Source: Pseudarthrobacter sp. NamE2 (GTDB lineage: Bacteria; Actinomycetota; Actinomycetes; Actinomycetales; Micrococcaceae). Taken from it: a stretch of DNA of 64,000 bases. A program made the position numbers and the translations under genes. The notes beneath the pieces are model-generated. The model had not been told where the DNA came from. It made no database searches and saw only the letters and a list, made by a program, of their open reading frames with translations. This document shows, one piece after another, positions 15,426 to 24,215 of the stretch. Every line of letters begins with the position of its first letter. The first letter of the stretch is position 1. The stretch is taken from positions 151,399 to 215,398 of the forward strand of contig NZ_VAHN01000007.1 of NCBI RefSeq assembly GCF_005796205.1, read 5' to 3'.

Positions 15426-17072
15426 TTAGTGGCCTTTGAACGCTTCCTCAAGCCACCACGAGGCAAAGCTGACGGTCTTCGCGTCGATCAGCAGCGGGGT
15501 ATCACGAGGTCCAGCGAGCCACTGACGGACGGGATCGAGGTCCCTGGGTGTCCTGACGGTGGCGGCTGTGAAACCATACCCGCGGGCGATGGCCGCGAAG
15601 TCGGTGTCGGGGAACGTAATGAGGCCAAGTGCGTGGTCGCTTTCACCGAAATGGTGGACTTCGGCCCCATAGGCGGAGTCGTTGTAGACGATAACTACCA
15701 GCGGAATGCCCAGACGGACGACCGATTCCATCTCGGCCGACGCCATCAGTGCACCGCCGTCACCGGTACCAAGAACCGGAAGACGGTCCGGCTGAGCGTA
15801 CGCGGCGCCAATAGCACTGGCTAGACCGAGGCCGACACACTGGAATGCTTGGCTGAAGACGAGCCCGTTCTCGTCCGGGATATCAAGGAAAGCGCTGGGG
15901 TAGCCGAGAAAGTTACCCGAATCGACCGCCACCACGCGTTCCTTATCGAGCAGGCGGTCCAGAGCGATGGTTAGCGTGCGGGGGTCTATGCGCTCACCGT
16001 CACCGAGATCCTCGTAAGGAACGTCCTGCCAGCGGCCCTCACACTTGATAGCCTTGGCCATTTCTTCCGTGCGGTAGCCAACCCGCGACAAACCACGCTT
16101 TTGCAGCTCCTCCGTCACTGCGGCTGCCGTGACAGCGGAGTCACCGAGTACCCCCAAGCTGATGGGACGGTGCTTACCAGGTGCCAGGGGATCTACATCG
16201 ACCTGCACCACAGTGGCTTCGGGACCAATGAGCGTGCCGTGACGCATTGTCCACATATTCAACGCCGAACCGAACGAGATAATCAGATCGGCGCCGCGGA
16301 TGCTCCGTGCCGCCAAGGGCGTACTGAAGCCGCCGGAGATATCCAGGTAAAAGGGGTCATCATTGAACAGCCCCCTGGCAACGGCGGAGGTTGCCAACAG
16401 AGCCCCCGACGCCCGGGCAAGTTCCCGCAACTCAGGACCGGCATTGCGGCCGCCACGGCCGGCAATGACAACTGGGCGTTCGGACCGCTCGATAAGATCG
16501 GCCAAGCGGGTAACAGCTCCGGTTGCGGGCGCCACCAAGGAGCTCAGGGCGGCTAAACCGGGCAGGGATGGCAGAAACTGTTCAGTGGTCTCAGCGCCCT
16601 GCACATCAAGGGGCAGATTGACCAGCACAGGGATGCGCCGTGTGACGGCGATCCGATAAGCAAGGGCAACATCGCGGGCTGCGGTTTCGCGAGTGATGCG
16701 GAAGCTGACAGCCCCTACCGATTCGACCAGGCGGTCCTGCTCAATGCGGAAGTTGGAGTGAATTGCCGAAGCTGCAACCTCCGCTGTAAGAATCAGCATC
16801 GGAGAACCCGATTTGGCAGCCTCTGCTATGCCGGTTATTGCGTTTGTGAGGCCGCAGCCCTGGTGCAGTGAGATGGCAGGAACGGAGTCACCAACTCGCG
16901 CGAAAGCATCAGCCATGGAAGCTGCACCGCCCTCATGGCGCGCTGCGACGTAGGTTGCCCCGTGCTCGACAAGGGCTTTCGTAATGTCATAGTTGCCGCT
17001 GCCAACGACGCCGAAGACCTGCCGAACGCCAAGGCCAACAAGCGTTTCGGCCACTTTCTCAAATACACGCAT
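15426..17072 (-). CDS. Thiamine diphosphate-dependent enzyme (benzoylformate decarboxylase/acetolactate synthase-like)
   Basis: ATG at 17070-17072 (MRVFEKVAETLVGLGV) with GAGGTAAG upstream; 548 residues, normal for the family. The three domains are in order. The PYR domain has VFGVVGSGNYDITKAL and the catalytic Glu in RHEGGAASMADAFARVG. The central domain has RPVVIAGRGGRNAGPEL. The PP domain has the ThDP motif GTGDGGALMASAEME about 26 residues before the Asn in VIVYNDSAYGAEV. Candidate reactions are decarboxylation of an aryl 2-oxo acid or carboligation. Paired with a PF04199 hydrolase, so the two may act in series, for example isatin-type lactam to 2-aminophenylglyoxylate to aldehyde (inference). 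Not a clear IlvB: no ilvN neighbour. Confidence 0.87.
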   Translation of the reverse strand: MRVFEKVAETLVGLGVRQVFGVVGSGNYDITKALVEHGATYVAARHEGGAASMADAFARVGDSVPAISLHQGCGLTNAITGIAEAAKSGSPMLILTAEVAASAIHSNFRIEQDRLVESVGAVSFRITRETAARDVALAYRIAVTRRIPVLVNLPLDVQGAETTEQFLPSLPGLAALSSLVAPATGAVTRLADLIERSERPVVIAGRGGRNAGPELRELARASGALLATSAVARGLFNDDPFYLDISGGFSTPLAARSIRGADLIISFGSALNMWTMRHGTLIGPEATVVQVDVDPLAPGKHRPISLGVLGDSAVTAAAVTEELQKRGLSRVGYRTEEMAKAIKCEGRWQDVPYEDLGDGERIDPRTLTIALDRLLDKERVVAVDSGNFLGYPSAFLDIPDENGLVFSQAFQCVGLGLASAIGAAYAQPDRLPVLGTGDGGALMASAEMESVVRLGIPLVVIVYNDSAYGAEVHHFGESDHALGLITFPDTDFAAIARGYGFTAATVRTPRDLDPVRQWLAGPRDTPLLIDAKTVSFASWWLEEAFKGH

Positions 17073-17187
17073 CTGAATACTTACCTCGACTATCGGTAGG
17101 GGCAGTGGGGCCACAAGGTTTTGATCAACATGCTTCCCTGCCGGGGGCGGACATGGCTAATGCCAATTTGCGCGCCCCACATTCGTA

Positions 17188-18171
17188 TTAGGGCATACCT
17201 GGCCCCTCCACGGCCCCTGGGTGTTTTCGCATATCGGCAGGAATTGTCCTGCGGATGCCGATGGCCACCTGCTCCATGCATCGCAACATCAGGGCGACGG
17301 CGGGGCTTGGCAACCTGTCCGGCAATGTGGTCACACCAACAGTCTGTCCGATGCCTTTGATTCGCGCATCCACGAGGCGCAGCAGCGGGTCGGCGGCGGC
17401 GATCGTGTGCGGTTGAAGGGCGAGAAAGTCGGTTTCTGCCAGGATGGCACGAAGCGTCATCGGTGAGGAACAATCGACCTGCTCCTCGGGCAGGTCGAGC
17501 CGCTCACGGGTAAAAGCCCGCTCCAGCTCTCCGCGTAGTGCGGTCTGCCCCACAGGCATGACCCAGGGGTAATTCCGCAGCTCGGCCAGAGTCGTTGGAC
17601 CGAGGTCAAAAACAGGATGTCCAACCCGCGCAACAACCTCGAAGGGCTCATGATAGAGAGCGGCCTGCTGCAGCTCCGGCACGCCGTGCTGGGCAGTGAG
17701 GCGTCCTACGACAACGTCGATTTCACCGGCCACGAGACCGCTGGTTAACCGGTCGGGGGTTGCCTCGTGGACGTAGATGTTCACGTGCGGGCGTTGCTGT
17801 TTCAGCAGCGCTATCGCCTTGGGTAGCAGCAGGTTTCCGCCGGCTACATATGTGCCGACCGTAACCGATCCGGCGGTCGCATCCGCAAGCTCGGCTATGT
17901 GTTGTGTCGCCTGCTTGAGGTGTCCCACGACGGCCCGTGCATGGTCGATGAAAACTTCCGCAAACGGTGTGGGTCGAACGCCACGCGCCCCTCTTTCGAA
18001 CAGCGGGGCTCCCAGAGCCTCCTCGACCTCGCGCAGTCCCCGGCTGACCGCTGGCTGGGTGATGTAGAGGTGTCTGGCCGCGCTGACGATGCTGCCCTGT
18101 TCGGCGATGGTCAGCACCAGGACGAGGTGGCGAATTTTGAGCGGCCCGTTTAGGAGAGATCTGATGTCCAT
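17188..18171 (-). CDS. LysR-family transcriptional regulator of the catabolic island
   Basis: ATG at 18169-18171 (MDIRSLLNGPLKIRHLVLVL); 327 residues. The N-terminal winged HTH is typical: SIVSAARHLYITQPAVSRGL, REVEEALGAPLFERGARGV. The effector domain begins AGSVTVGTYVAGGNLLLPKA and includes ALQPHTIAAADPLLRLVDAR; the layout is like the GbpR/CbbR group. It is transcribed divergently from the semialdehyde dehydrogenase gene with 121 bp between starts, the usual geometry for a LysR regulator and its target, and the ThDP and cyclase genes follow it. A 16-bp palindrome lies just upstream of its start. The inducer is probably a pathway aminoaromatic. Confidence 0.9.
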   Translation of the reverse strand: MDIRSLLNGPLKIRHLVLVLTIAEQGSIVSAARHLYITQPAVSRGLREVEEALGAPLFERGARGVRPTPFAEVFIDHARAVVGHLKQATQHIAELADATAGSVTVGTYVAGGNLLLPKAIALLKQQRPHVNIYVHEATPDRLTSGLVAGEIDVVVGRLTAQHGVPELQQAALYHEPFEVVARVGHPVFDLGPTTLAELRNYPWVMPVGQTALRGELERAFTRERLDLPEEQVDCSSPMTLRAILAETDFLALQPHTIAAADPLLRLVDARIKGIGQTVGVTTLPDRLPSPAVALMLRCMEQVAIGIRRTIPADMRKHPGAVEGPGMP

Positions 18172-18186
18172 GGCGACGATGATATG

Positions 18187-18202
18187 CCCATGTGGACATG
18201 GG
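18187..18202. promoter_or_regulatory. Palindromic operator candidate in the lysR/dehydrogenase divergent region
   Basis: CCCATGTGGACATGGG has 7-bp perfect arms around GG and lies 16 bp upstream of the LysR start codon. A related half-site GGACATGG recurs about 24 bases further on (18226-18233). Likely LysR-type binding site; inferred from position and symmetry. Confidence 0.55.
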
Positions 18203-18292
18203 AGGTACAGGAATAAGCATTCGACGGACATGGACTCTGCGAGCAGACTGGGTGATGTAACCCACATCGACGACCCGGGAGAAGTGTCCATT

Positions 18293-19765
18293 ATGGCGAT
18301 TCCTACCCTGCGTAACTTCGTCGGCGGAGCCTTTGTTGACGCGACCGCTGCCACGTTTGAAAAAATCAGCCCGGTGGACGGCAGCGTGGTCTCTTACGTT
18401 GCCGAAGCCGACCGCGGCACTATCGACATGGCAGTGAAGGCAGGCCGCGATGCCCTGCAGGGCCACTGGGGCCGTTCAACTGTCAATGAGCGGGCAGCGC
18501 TGCTGCGCCGCATCGCCGACCGTATCGAGGCACGTTTTGATGACCTGCTGGTGGCGGAAATCGCGGACACTGGCAAACCGGAAGCTCTGGCCCGGGACCT
18601 TGACGTCGCTCGCGCGGCCGCTAATTTTCGGGCATTTGCCGACATTATTTCCGCCGAGGGCCTCGACTCCTTCCTGACCGAACTGCCCGACGGACGCCGG
18701 GCTCTCAATTACGCGCTTCGCCGGCCGCTGGGTGTCGTTGCCGTAGTGGTGCCCTGGAATCTGCCGCTGCTGTTGCTGACATGGAAGGTTGCCCCGGCGA
18801 TCGCATGCGGGAACGTCGTCATCGTGAAGCCATCGGAGGAAACACCATCTTCTGCCACGGTGCTCGCGGAGATCATGGCCGAGGCGGGAGTGCCCGATGG
18901 CGTGTTCAACCTGGTTCACGGCTTTGGGCCGAACTCCGCCGGAGAATTCCTCACCACGCATGAGGGCATCGATGGAATCACTTTCACAGGCGAATCATCG
19001 ACCGGTTCGGCTATCATGCATGCCGCCGCAGCCAACGTGCGGCCCGTTTCCTTTGAACTCGGCGGCAAGAACGCTGCACTCGTCTTCGCCGACACCGATA
19101 TCGAACGCGCCATAGACGGACTCACCCGGTCCATTTTCACAAACACCGGCCAAGTGTGCCTCTGCACCGAACGTGTGTACATCCAGCGCCCTATTTTTGA
19201 TGAAGTGGTCGAGGGACTGGCCGAGCGCGCCAAGGGCTTGACGCTTGGTAAGCCCCGGGACGCCCGCACCACGACTGGTCCGCTTATTTCGCTGAACCAT
19301 CGGCAGAAAGTGCTTTCATACCTCGAACGGGCACAACAGCAGGGTGGAGACGCAATCGTGGGCGGCGGCATCCCGAACCTTGGTCAGGAGCTCAGCCGCG
19401 GCGCCTGGATCGAACCGACGTTGTGGACCGGACTCAGCCACGACGCGCCCGTCATGCGTGAAGAAATTTTCGGTCCCGTCGCTGGCCTTATCCCCTTTGA
19501 CGATGAGGAAGAAGCAATACGTTTGGCCAACGATACAAAGTACGGACTGGCCGCCTCCGTCTGGACCAGCGATCTGGACCGTGGTCACCGCGTGGCCGGA
19601 CGCATGAATACGGGCATTACGTGGGTCAATACATGGTTCCTGCGTGACCTTCGCTCCCCTTTCGGCGGCGCCGGGCTGTCCGGCATCGGCCGCGAGGGCG
19701 GCACTCACTCCCTGCATTTCTACACCGAGCCCACAAACGTGTGCGTGAATCTCAGCGAGGCCTGA
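18293..19765 (+). CDS. Aldehyde dehydrogenase, probable 2-aminomuconate 6-semialdehyde dehydrogenase
   Basis: ATG at 18293 (MAIPTLRNFVGGAFVDATA); 490 residues, the usual size. NAD-binding and catalytic features: VVVPWNLPLLLLTWKVAPA, VIVKPSEETPSSATVLAE, GITFTGESSTGSAIM, catalytic Glu in ELGGKNAALVFAD and catalytic Cys in GQVCLCTERVYI, then EEIFGPVAGLIPF. The sequence resembles 2-hydroxymuconic and 2-aminomuconic semialdehyde dehydrogenases. It is the first gene of the rightward operon; downstream genes encode the enzymes just before and after this step, which supports 2-aminomuconate semialdehyde (from ACMS decarboxylation) as substrate. Confidence 0.9.
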   Translation: MAIPTLRNFVGGAFVDATAATFEKISPVDGSVVSYVAEADRGTIDMAVKAGRDALQGHWGRSTVNERAALLRRIADRIEARFDDLLVAEIADTGKPEALARDLDVARAAANFRAFADIISAEGLDSFLTELPDGRRALNYALRRPLGVVAVVVPWNLPLLLLTWKVAPAIACGNVVIVKPSEETPSSATVLAEIMAEAGVPDGVFNLVHGFGPNSAGEFLTTHEGIDGITFTGESSTGSAIMHAAAANVRPVSFELGGKNAALVFADTDIERAIDGLTRSIFTNTGQVCLCTERVYIQRPIFDEVVEGLAERAKGLTLGKPRDARTTTGPLISLNHRQKVLSYLERAQQQGGDAIVGGGIPNLGQELSRGAWIEPTLWTGLSHDAPVMREEIFGPVAGLIPFDDEEEAIRLANDTKYGLAASVWTSDLDRGHRVAGRMNTGITWVNTWFLRDLRSPFGGAGLSGIGREGGTHSLHFYTEPTNVCVNLSEA

Positions 19766-19770
19766 TCTTA

Positions 19771-20562
19771 GTGACCACTACACAGTCAACCACCCACGAA
19801 GCCACGGCGATTGCCCGCCAGCTCGACCAAGCTGAGCGTGAGGGCAACGCCATCGCCCAATTCGGTGACATGCTCTCTCTTGAGCAGGCCTACCAGATAC
19901 AGTCCGAACTGCTCGCGCTTCGCTTAGCCCGGGGAGAGCGCATTGCCGGCGCCAAACTCGGTTTCACCAGCGAGGCAAAAATGGCGCAAATGGGCGTGCA
20001 TGAAGTTATCGTCGGATTCCTGACTGCGGACATGCATGTGGACGGAGGCGCCGCTCTCGCGCTTGAAGGGCTCGTTCACCCGCGCATCGAACCTGAGGTT
20101 GCCTTCCGCTTCGGGCGGGCTATTCCGCCAGGGGCATCGGAGGAGCAGATTATTGCGAGCGTTGACGCGGTCGCTCCCGCACTTGAGATCATAGATTCGC
20201 GCTATCGGGACTTCTCCTTCAGCCTCGCCGACGTCGTCGCGGACAATACCTCCGCAAGCCGCTACGTGCTGGGGGAATGGACAGAATTCACAGACGATCT
20301 TGCCGGCCGCGCCGTAACCCTGCTCGTCGACGGAACAATCACCGAAACGGGAAATACTTCAGCGATCCTCGGCGATCCCATGAATGCACTCAAAGCGTTC
20401 GCACGAATGAACTCGCGCTACGGGTCGGGGCTGCCGGCGGGCGCCGTGCTTCTGGCGGGCGCGGCGACCGCCGCGGTCGCTCTGGCGCCAGGACGCACAA
20501 TCACGGCGATTGTCGCTGGCATCGGCACTGTCGAACTGGAGACGGCCGGAGCTGCAGCATGA
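19771..20562 (+). CDS. Fumarylacetoacetase-like hydratase/decarboxylase, probable 4-oxalocrotonate decarboxylase
   Basis: GTG at 19771, five bases after the dehydrogenase stop; 263 residues. 2-keto-4-pentenoate hydratase superfamily: [33 protein letters not shown] (metal-binding Glu residues), [18 protein letters not shown] and [13 protein letters not shown]. Hydratase and decarboxylase members look alike. A second paralogue at 27566 sits beside the acetaldehyde dehydrogenase and aldolase, as hydratases do in dmp/mhp operons, so this one, next to the dehydrogenase and deaminase, is assigned to decarboxylation of 4-oxalocrotonate (2-oxohex-3-enedioate). That split is inference from context. 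Confidence 0.85.
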   Translation: MTTTQSTTHEATAIARQLDQAEREGNAIAQFGDMLSLEQAYQIQSELLALRLARGERIAGAKLGFTSEAKMAQMGVHEVIVGFLTADMHVDGGAALALEGLVHPRIEPEVAFRFGRAIPPGASEEQIIASVDAVAPALEIIDSRYRDFSFSLADVVADNTSASRYVLGEWTEFTDDLAGRAVTLLVDGTITETGNTSAILGDPMNALKAFARMNSRYGSGLPAGAVLLAGAATAAVALAPGRTITAIVAGIGTVELETAGAAA

Positions 20563-20975
20563 GCGGCGCCAGGCTCATTGAGCACTTGGCAAAGCCCCGG
20601 GGCCGCTTTCCTCACGTCAAGGTCGCAGGGGACTTCATCTACGTGTCCGGGACAAGCAGCAGGCGCCCGGACAACACCTTCGCCGGCGTAGAAGCGGACG
20701 AGCTGGGCACAACAAGCCTGGATATTCGAGCGCAGACTGAGGCGGTCATCGAGAACATCGGCGAGATCCTGCGCAATGTCGGCGCCTCCCTCGACGATCT
20801 CATCCAGGTCACGGCATTCCTGGTCAACATGAACGACTTCGGCGGCTACAACGAAGTGTACGCACGGTACTTCGACGAAAACGGTCCCACCCGCACTACC
20901 GTCGCAGTCCACCAGTTGCCCCACCCGCATCTTCTGATTGAGATTCAAGCCGTGGCACACAAGCGGCAACACTGA
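20559..20975 (+). CDS. RidA-family deaminase, probable 2-aminomuconate deaminase
   Basis: ATG at 20559 overlaps the previous stop (ATGA); 138 residues. RidA/YjgF features: [60 protein letters not shown], and a C-terminal [12 protein letters not shown]. In nitrobenzoate and aminophenol meta pathways this family supplies the 2-aminomuconate deaminase, converting 2-aminomuconate to 4-oxalocrotonate with release of ammonia. All neighbours encode steps of that pathway, so the assignment is strong although RidA proteins elsewhere are general imine deaminases. Confidence 0.88.
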   Translation: MSGARLIEHLAKPRGRFPHVKVAGDFIYVSGTSSRRPDNTFAGVEADELGTTSLDIRAQTEAVIENIGEILRNVGASLDDLIQVTAFLVNMNDFGGYNEVYARYFDENGPTRTTVAVHQLPHPHLLIEIQAVAHKRQH

Positions 20976-21017
20976 ACCACCATCATCACCACAACCGGAG
21001 TAACAAGGAGTAAGGCA

Positions 21018-21563
21018 ATGACCGACAGCAAGAACAAGACGAATGTCCTGCCCGTCTTCAACTTCCAGCATTGGCTGGCCGAGAACGAGGCCTCACTGAA
21101 GCCGCCGGTAAACAACAAGGCCATGTGGACCCAGGTAGACGATTTCATCGTGCAGGTCGTGGGGGGCCCGAATCAGCGCACCGACTTTCACGTTGATCCC
21201 TACGAAGAATGGTTTTACCAGGTCAAAGGCAACATGCACGTCAACATTGTTACCGATGAAGGCGTGAAGCGGGTCGATATCCGCGAGGGCGAAATGTGGC
21301 TGCTCTCCGGGAATATCCCGCACTCGCCCCAGCGCCCGGAGGCCGGCTCAATCGGCATCGTCATCGAAAGGATCCGCGAGGAGGGCACCACCGAGAAATT
21401 CCAGTGGTACTGCCTGGAATGCTCACACCTCGTTCATGAGGTCGAACTGCAGGTGCGGGACATCGTCGCTGACCTGCCGCCGGTATTCGAGAAGTTCTAT
21501 GCCAGCGACGCGGCCGCCCGCACTTGCAGCAACTGCGGCTCCGTCCACCCCGGCCGGGGCTGA
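21018..21563 (+). CDS. nbaC: 3-hydroxyanthranilate 3,4-dioxygenase
   Basis: ATG at 21018 with AAGGAG upstream; 181 residues, as in bacterial enzymes. Cupin with the Fe(II) ligands visible: His in TDFHVDPYEEWFYQ and Glu six residues on, and a second His in SGNIPHSPQRPEAG. Arg residues for substrate carboxylate binding are in GPNQRTDFH and PQRPE. The C-terminus carries the extra rubredoxin-like metal site found in bacterial forms, CLECSH and CSNCGSVHPG. It opens 3-hydroxyanthranilate to 2-amino-3-carboxymuconate 6-semialdehyde (ACMS). The next gene encodes the enzyme that removes ACMS. Confidence 0.94.
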   Translation: MTDSKNKTNVLPVFNFQHWLAENEASLKPPVNNKAMWTQVDDFIVQVVGGPNQRTDFHVDPYEEWFYQVKGNMHVNIVTDEGVKRVDIREGEMWLLSGNIPHSPQRPEAGSIGIVIERIREEGTTEKFQWYCLECSHLVHEVELQVRDIVADLPPVFEKFYASDAAARTCSNCGSVHPGRG

Positions 21564-21598
21564 CCTCCGGGTCCGACAAGACACGAGGAAAAGAACAC

Positions 21599-22648
21599 GT
21601 GCACACCGTTCAAGCAACCATAGACATTCATACCCACTACGTGCCCAAGGGCTGGCCGGATCTCGAGAGGGAAACCGGCGGCAGCGGCCCCTGGCCCTGG
21701 CTGCGCAGCGATTCGGAGCGGGAGGCAATGCTTATGCTTGGCTCCAAAGAGTACCGTCCCCTCCGAGCCGCTGCGTGGGCCGCCGAAGAGCGGCTGGCCG
21801 CAATGGATGCTGACGGCGTCGACGTGCAGGTAGTCTCACCCACTCCGCTGTTCTTCTCCTACGCCCGTGAAGTTCCAGAGGCCATAAAGGTCAGCCGCAT
21901 CTTCAATGACCTCGCTCTCGAACTCTGCGTTCCAGCGCCTCAACGCCTGATCCCGTTCTGCCAGGTACCGTTACAAGACACAGACGCGGCCTGCAGGGAA
22001 CTCGACCGGTGCCTGGACAATGGACACGTCGGCGTCGAGATCGGCAACCACGTGGCGGACCGCGACCTTGATGACGAAGGCATCATCGCATTCCTTCAGC
22101 ACTGCGCGGACCGCAATGCAGCCGTCTTTGTCCATCCCTGGGACATGCCCAGCTCGCCACGATTGGAGCGCTGGATGGCCCGCTGGTTAGTGGGCATGCC
22201 CGGGGAGACACACCTTTCGATTCTCTCGCTCATCCTGGGCGGCGGCTTCGACAGACTCCCCCCACATCTGCGCTTGTGCTTCGCCCACGGCGGCGGGTCC
22301 TTTCCATACTGGGTCGGCCGCATGGACAACGCCTGGCACCAGCGGCCCGATCTCATCGCAACATCCGAATTTCCCCCGTCACATTATCTGAACCGGTTCA
22401 GTGTTGACTCAGCGGTTTTCAACAACGCCTCATTGCGGCTCCTAGTGGACGTAATGGGCAGCGAACACATCATGCTTGGTTCAGACTTTCCGTACCCCCT
22501 GGGCGAACGCCCAGCCGGAAACCTCATTAGGCAAGCGGAATTCCTTACAAAGGAACAACAGCAGCAGATGCTGGGCGGCAATGCCCAACAATTTCTCGGA
22601 ATTGATTCCGGATTCACCATGCTGGCGGAAAAAAAGGCCGCCAGCTGA
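21599..22648 (+). CDS. 2-amino-3-carboxymuconate-6-semialdehyde decarboxylase (ACMSD)
   Basis: GTG at 21599 with ACGAGGAAAAG upstream; 349 residues. Amidohydrolase-superfamily TIM barrel with the Zn-binding HxH in TIDIHTHYVPKGWPDL, MDADGVDVQVVSPTPLFFSY, VFVHPWDMPSSPRLERWM, RLCFAHGGGSFPYWVGRMD and the metal Asp in IMLGSDFPYPLGERP. The overall pattern (HPWDMP, HGGGSFP, GSDFPYPLGE) is that of ACMS decarboxylase. It converts ACMS to 2-aminomuconate semialdehyde and so diverts it from spontaneous ring closure to quinolinate. Immediately follows the dioxygenase gene. Confidence 0.93.
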   Translation: MHTVQATIDIHTHYVPKGWPDLERETGGSGPWPWLRSDSEREAMLMLGSKEYRPLRAAAWAAEERLAAMDADGVDVQVVSPTPLFFSYAREVPEAIKVSRIFNDLALELCVPAPQRLIPFCQVPLQDTDAACRELDRCLDNGHVGVEIGNHVADRDLDDEGIIAFLQHCADRNAAVFVHPWDMPSSPRLERWMARWLVGMPGETHLSILSLILGGGFDRLPPHLRLCFAHGGGSFPYWVGRMDNAWHQRPDLIATSEFPPSHYLNRFSVDSAVFNNASLRLLVDVMGSEHIMLGSDFPYPLGERPAGNLIRQAEFLTKEQQQQMLGGNAQQFLGIDSGFTMLAEKKAAS

Positions 22649-22716
22649 TATCACGTCGGCGCGATCCCCACTGTCGTGGATCCTTACCGAAATCCCTTTT
22701 CCATCAGGAGACGCTC

Positions 22717-24066
22717 ATGTCACAGCAAGCCCCTGGCGCTACTAGCGCCAAAAGTCCAGGAATCAGGCGTTACGTCATAGCTTCCCTCGTCGGAAACTCC
22801 CTGGAATGGTACGACTTCTTCCTATATGCAACAGCTGCGGCCATCGTATTCGGGAAACTCTTCTTCCCGGCCGACACCAATCCCCTCGTGGGAACGCTGG
22901 GTGCCTTTGTCGGGTTTGCCGTCGGATTCGCCGCCCGCCCCTTGGGGGGTATCCTCTTCGGTCACATTGGCGACCGGGTGAGCCGAAAATCCGCGTTGGT
23001 TATGACCCTGAGCATCATGGGCATCGCCACCTTCCTCATGGGACTGCTCCCCACCTATCAGCAGGTAGGAATCTGGGCACCCATCCTGCTGGTCATTCTG
23101 CGGATTCTTCAAGGCATCGCTGCCGGCGGCGAATGGGGCGGCGGAGTTCTGATCATCAGCGAAAACTCCTCCGACCAGCGCCGGGGACTCTTCTCTGCGT
23201 TCAGCCAGGGAGGAGTCACCCTCGGGTTCGTCCTCGCTTCTGCAGCTTTCTACCTGGCCCAACTGCTCCCGGAGGATCAGTTCATGGCGTGGGGCTGGCG
23301 TCTGCCCTTCCTCCTGAGCGTGCTGCTCTTCGGCGTCGGCATGTACATCAGGTTCCGTTTGCCGGAGACGAAAGAGTTCGAGCAGGTGAAAAAGACTGGC
23401 GAACGGGCATCGGTGCCCGTTTTGGCGGCGCTGCGGACTCATCCCAAGGAAATCTTGGTCGCAATGGGCCTGAGGGTGGCGGAAAACGGCGGTTCTTACC
23501 TGTTGCTGTCATTTTCCCTGGTTTACGGCGTGCACGTCGGAGTCGAAAGAGGAACGCTACTCCTGGGCGTGATGCTTTCCATGCTGTTCGCCTTTTGCAC
23601 TATCGTCTTTTTTGGACACCTATCGGACAAGATCGGCCGGCGGAAGGTTTATGCTTTCGGCGCCTCAGCTCTGGCACTGATGGCCTTCCCATTCTTCTGG
23701 CTCATCGATTCAAACTCATCGGCCCTGATCATCGTTGCCTACTTCATCGGTAACGGAATCTGCCATGCAGCAATGATTGGGGCTCAGCCGGCATTTTTCC
23801 ACGAACTGTTCAGCCCCGAAGTCCGCTACTCCGGCATGGCGTTGGGCCATGAGCTTGCCGCAGTATTTGCCGGAGGTCTGGCGCCCTTCATTGCCACCGC
23901 CCTGCTGCTCACATACGACAGCTCGACGCCCGTATCGTTGTACGCCATTGGACTGGCCGCGGTTACCTTGACGGCGCTGGCCTTCTCCAAGAATATGGGC
24001 CGGCACGGTACCTCGCCAACGGATGAGCAGACCGGTGTTTCTGCGCTCAAAGCGGGACAGCACTAG
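22717..24066 (+). CDS. MFS transporter, metabolite:H+ symporter (MHS) family
   Basis: ATG at 22717; 449 residues with 12 predicted membrane helices. MHS signatures: ASLVGNSLEWYDFFLYATA at the start, GFAARPLGGILFGHIGDRV after helix 2-3, and RILQGIAAGGEWGGGVLII. Relatives carry shikimate, proline/betaine or aromatic acids. Placed between the ACMS decarboxylase and the thiolase-like genes in the same operon, so it probably imports the aromatic substrate of the island. Confidence 0.9.
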   Translation: MSQQAPGATSAKSPGIRRYVIASLVGNSLEWYDFFLYATAAAIVFGKLFFPADTNPLVGTLGAFVGFAVGFAARPLGGILFGHIGDRVSRKSALVMTLSIMGIATFLMGLLPTYQQVGIWAPILLVILRILQGIAAGGEWGGGVLIISENSSDQRRGLFSAFSQGGVTLGFVLASAAFYLAQLLPEDQFMAWGWRLPFLLSVLLFGVGMYIRFRLPETKEFEQVKKTGERASVPVLAALRTHPKEILVAMGLRVAENGGSYLLLSFSLVYGVHVGVERGTLLLGVMLSMLFAFCTIVFFGHLSDKIGRRKVYAFGASALALMAFPFFWLIDSNSSALIIVAYFIGNGICHAAMIGAQPAFFHELFSPEVRYSGMALGHELAAVFAGGLAPFIATALLLTYDSSTPVSLYAIGLAAVTLTALAFSKNMGRHGTSPTDEQTGVSALKAGQH

Positions 24067-24132
24067 TTTCCGAACATTCCGGCCGACGACCCGAGTCCTG
24101 CCTCCGGGCAAGCCCCAGGCCTCAGGTGCACA

Positions 24133-24177
24133 TCCGTCAGTGGCAGGCAGGCACTTGCAGTTCCTGCCACTGACGGA
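24133..24177. repeat. Perfect 15-bp hairpin between transporter and thiolase-like genes
   Basis: TCCGTCAGTGGCAGG and its complement around a 15-nt loop, 38 bp before the next start. No T-run follows, so it may act as an mRNA stability or attenuation element, or be a weak terminator. Confidence 0.6.
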
Positions 24178-24215
24178 GGGCGAACAACAACACTAGAAGA
24201 GAAAAGAAACCAGTC

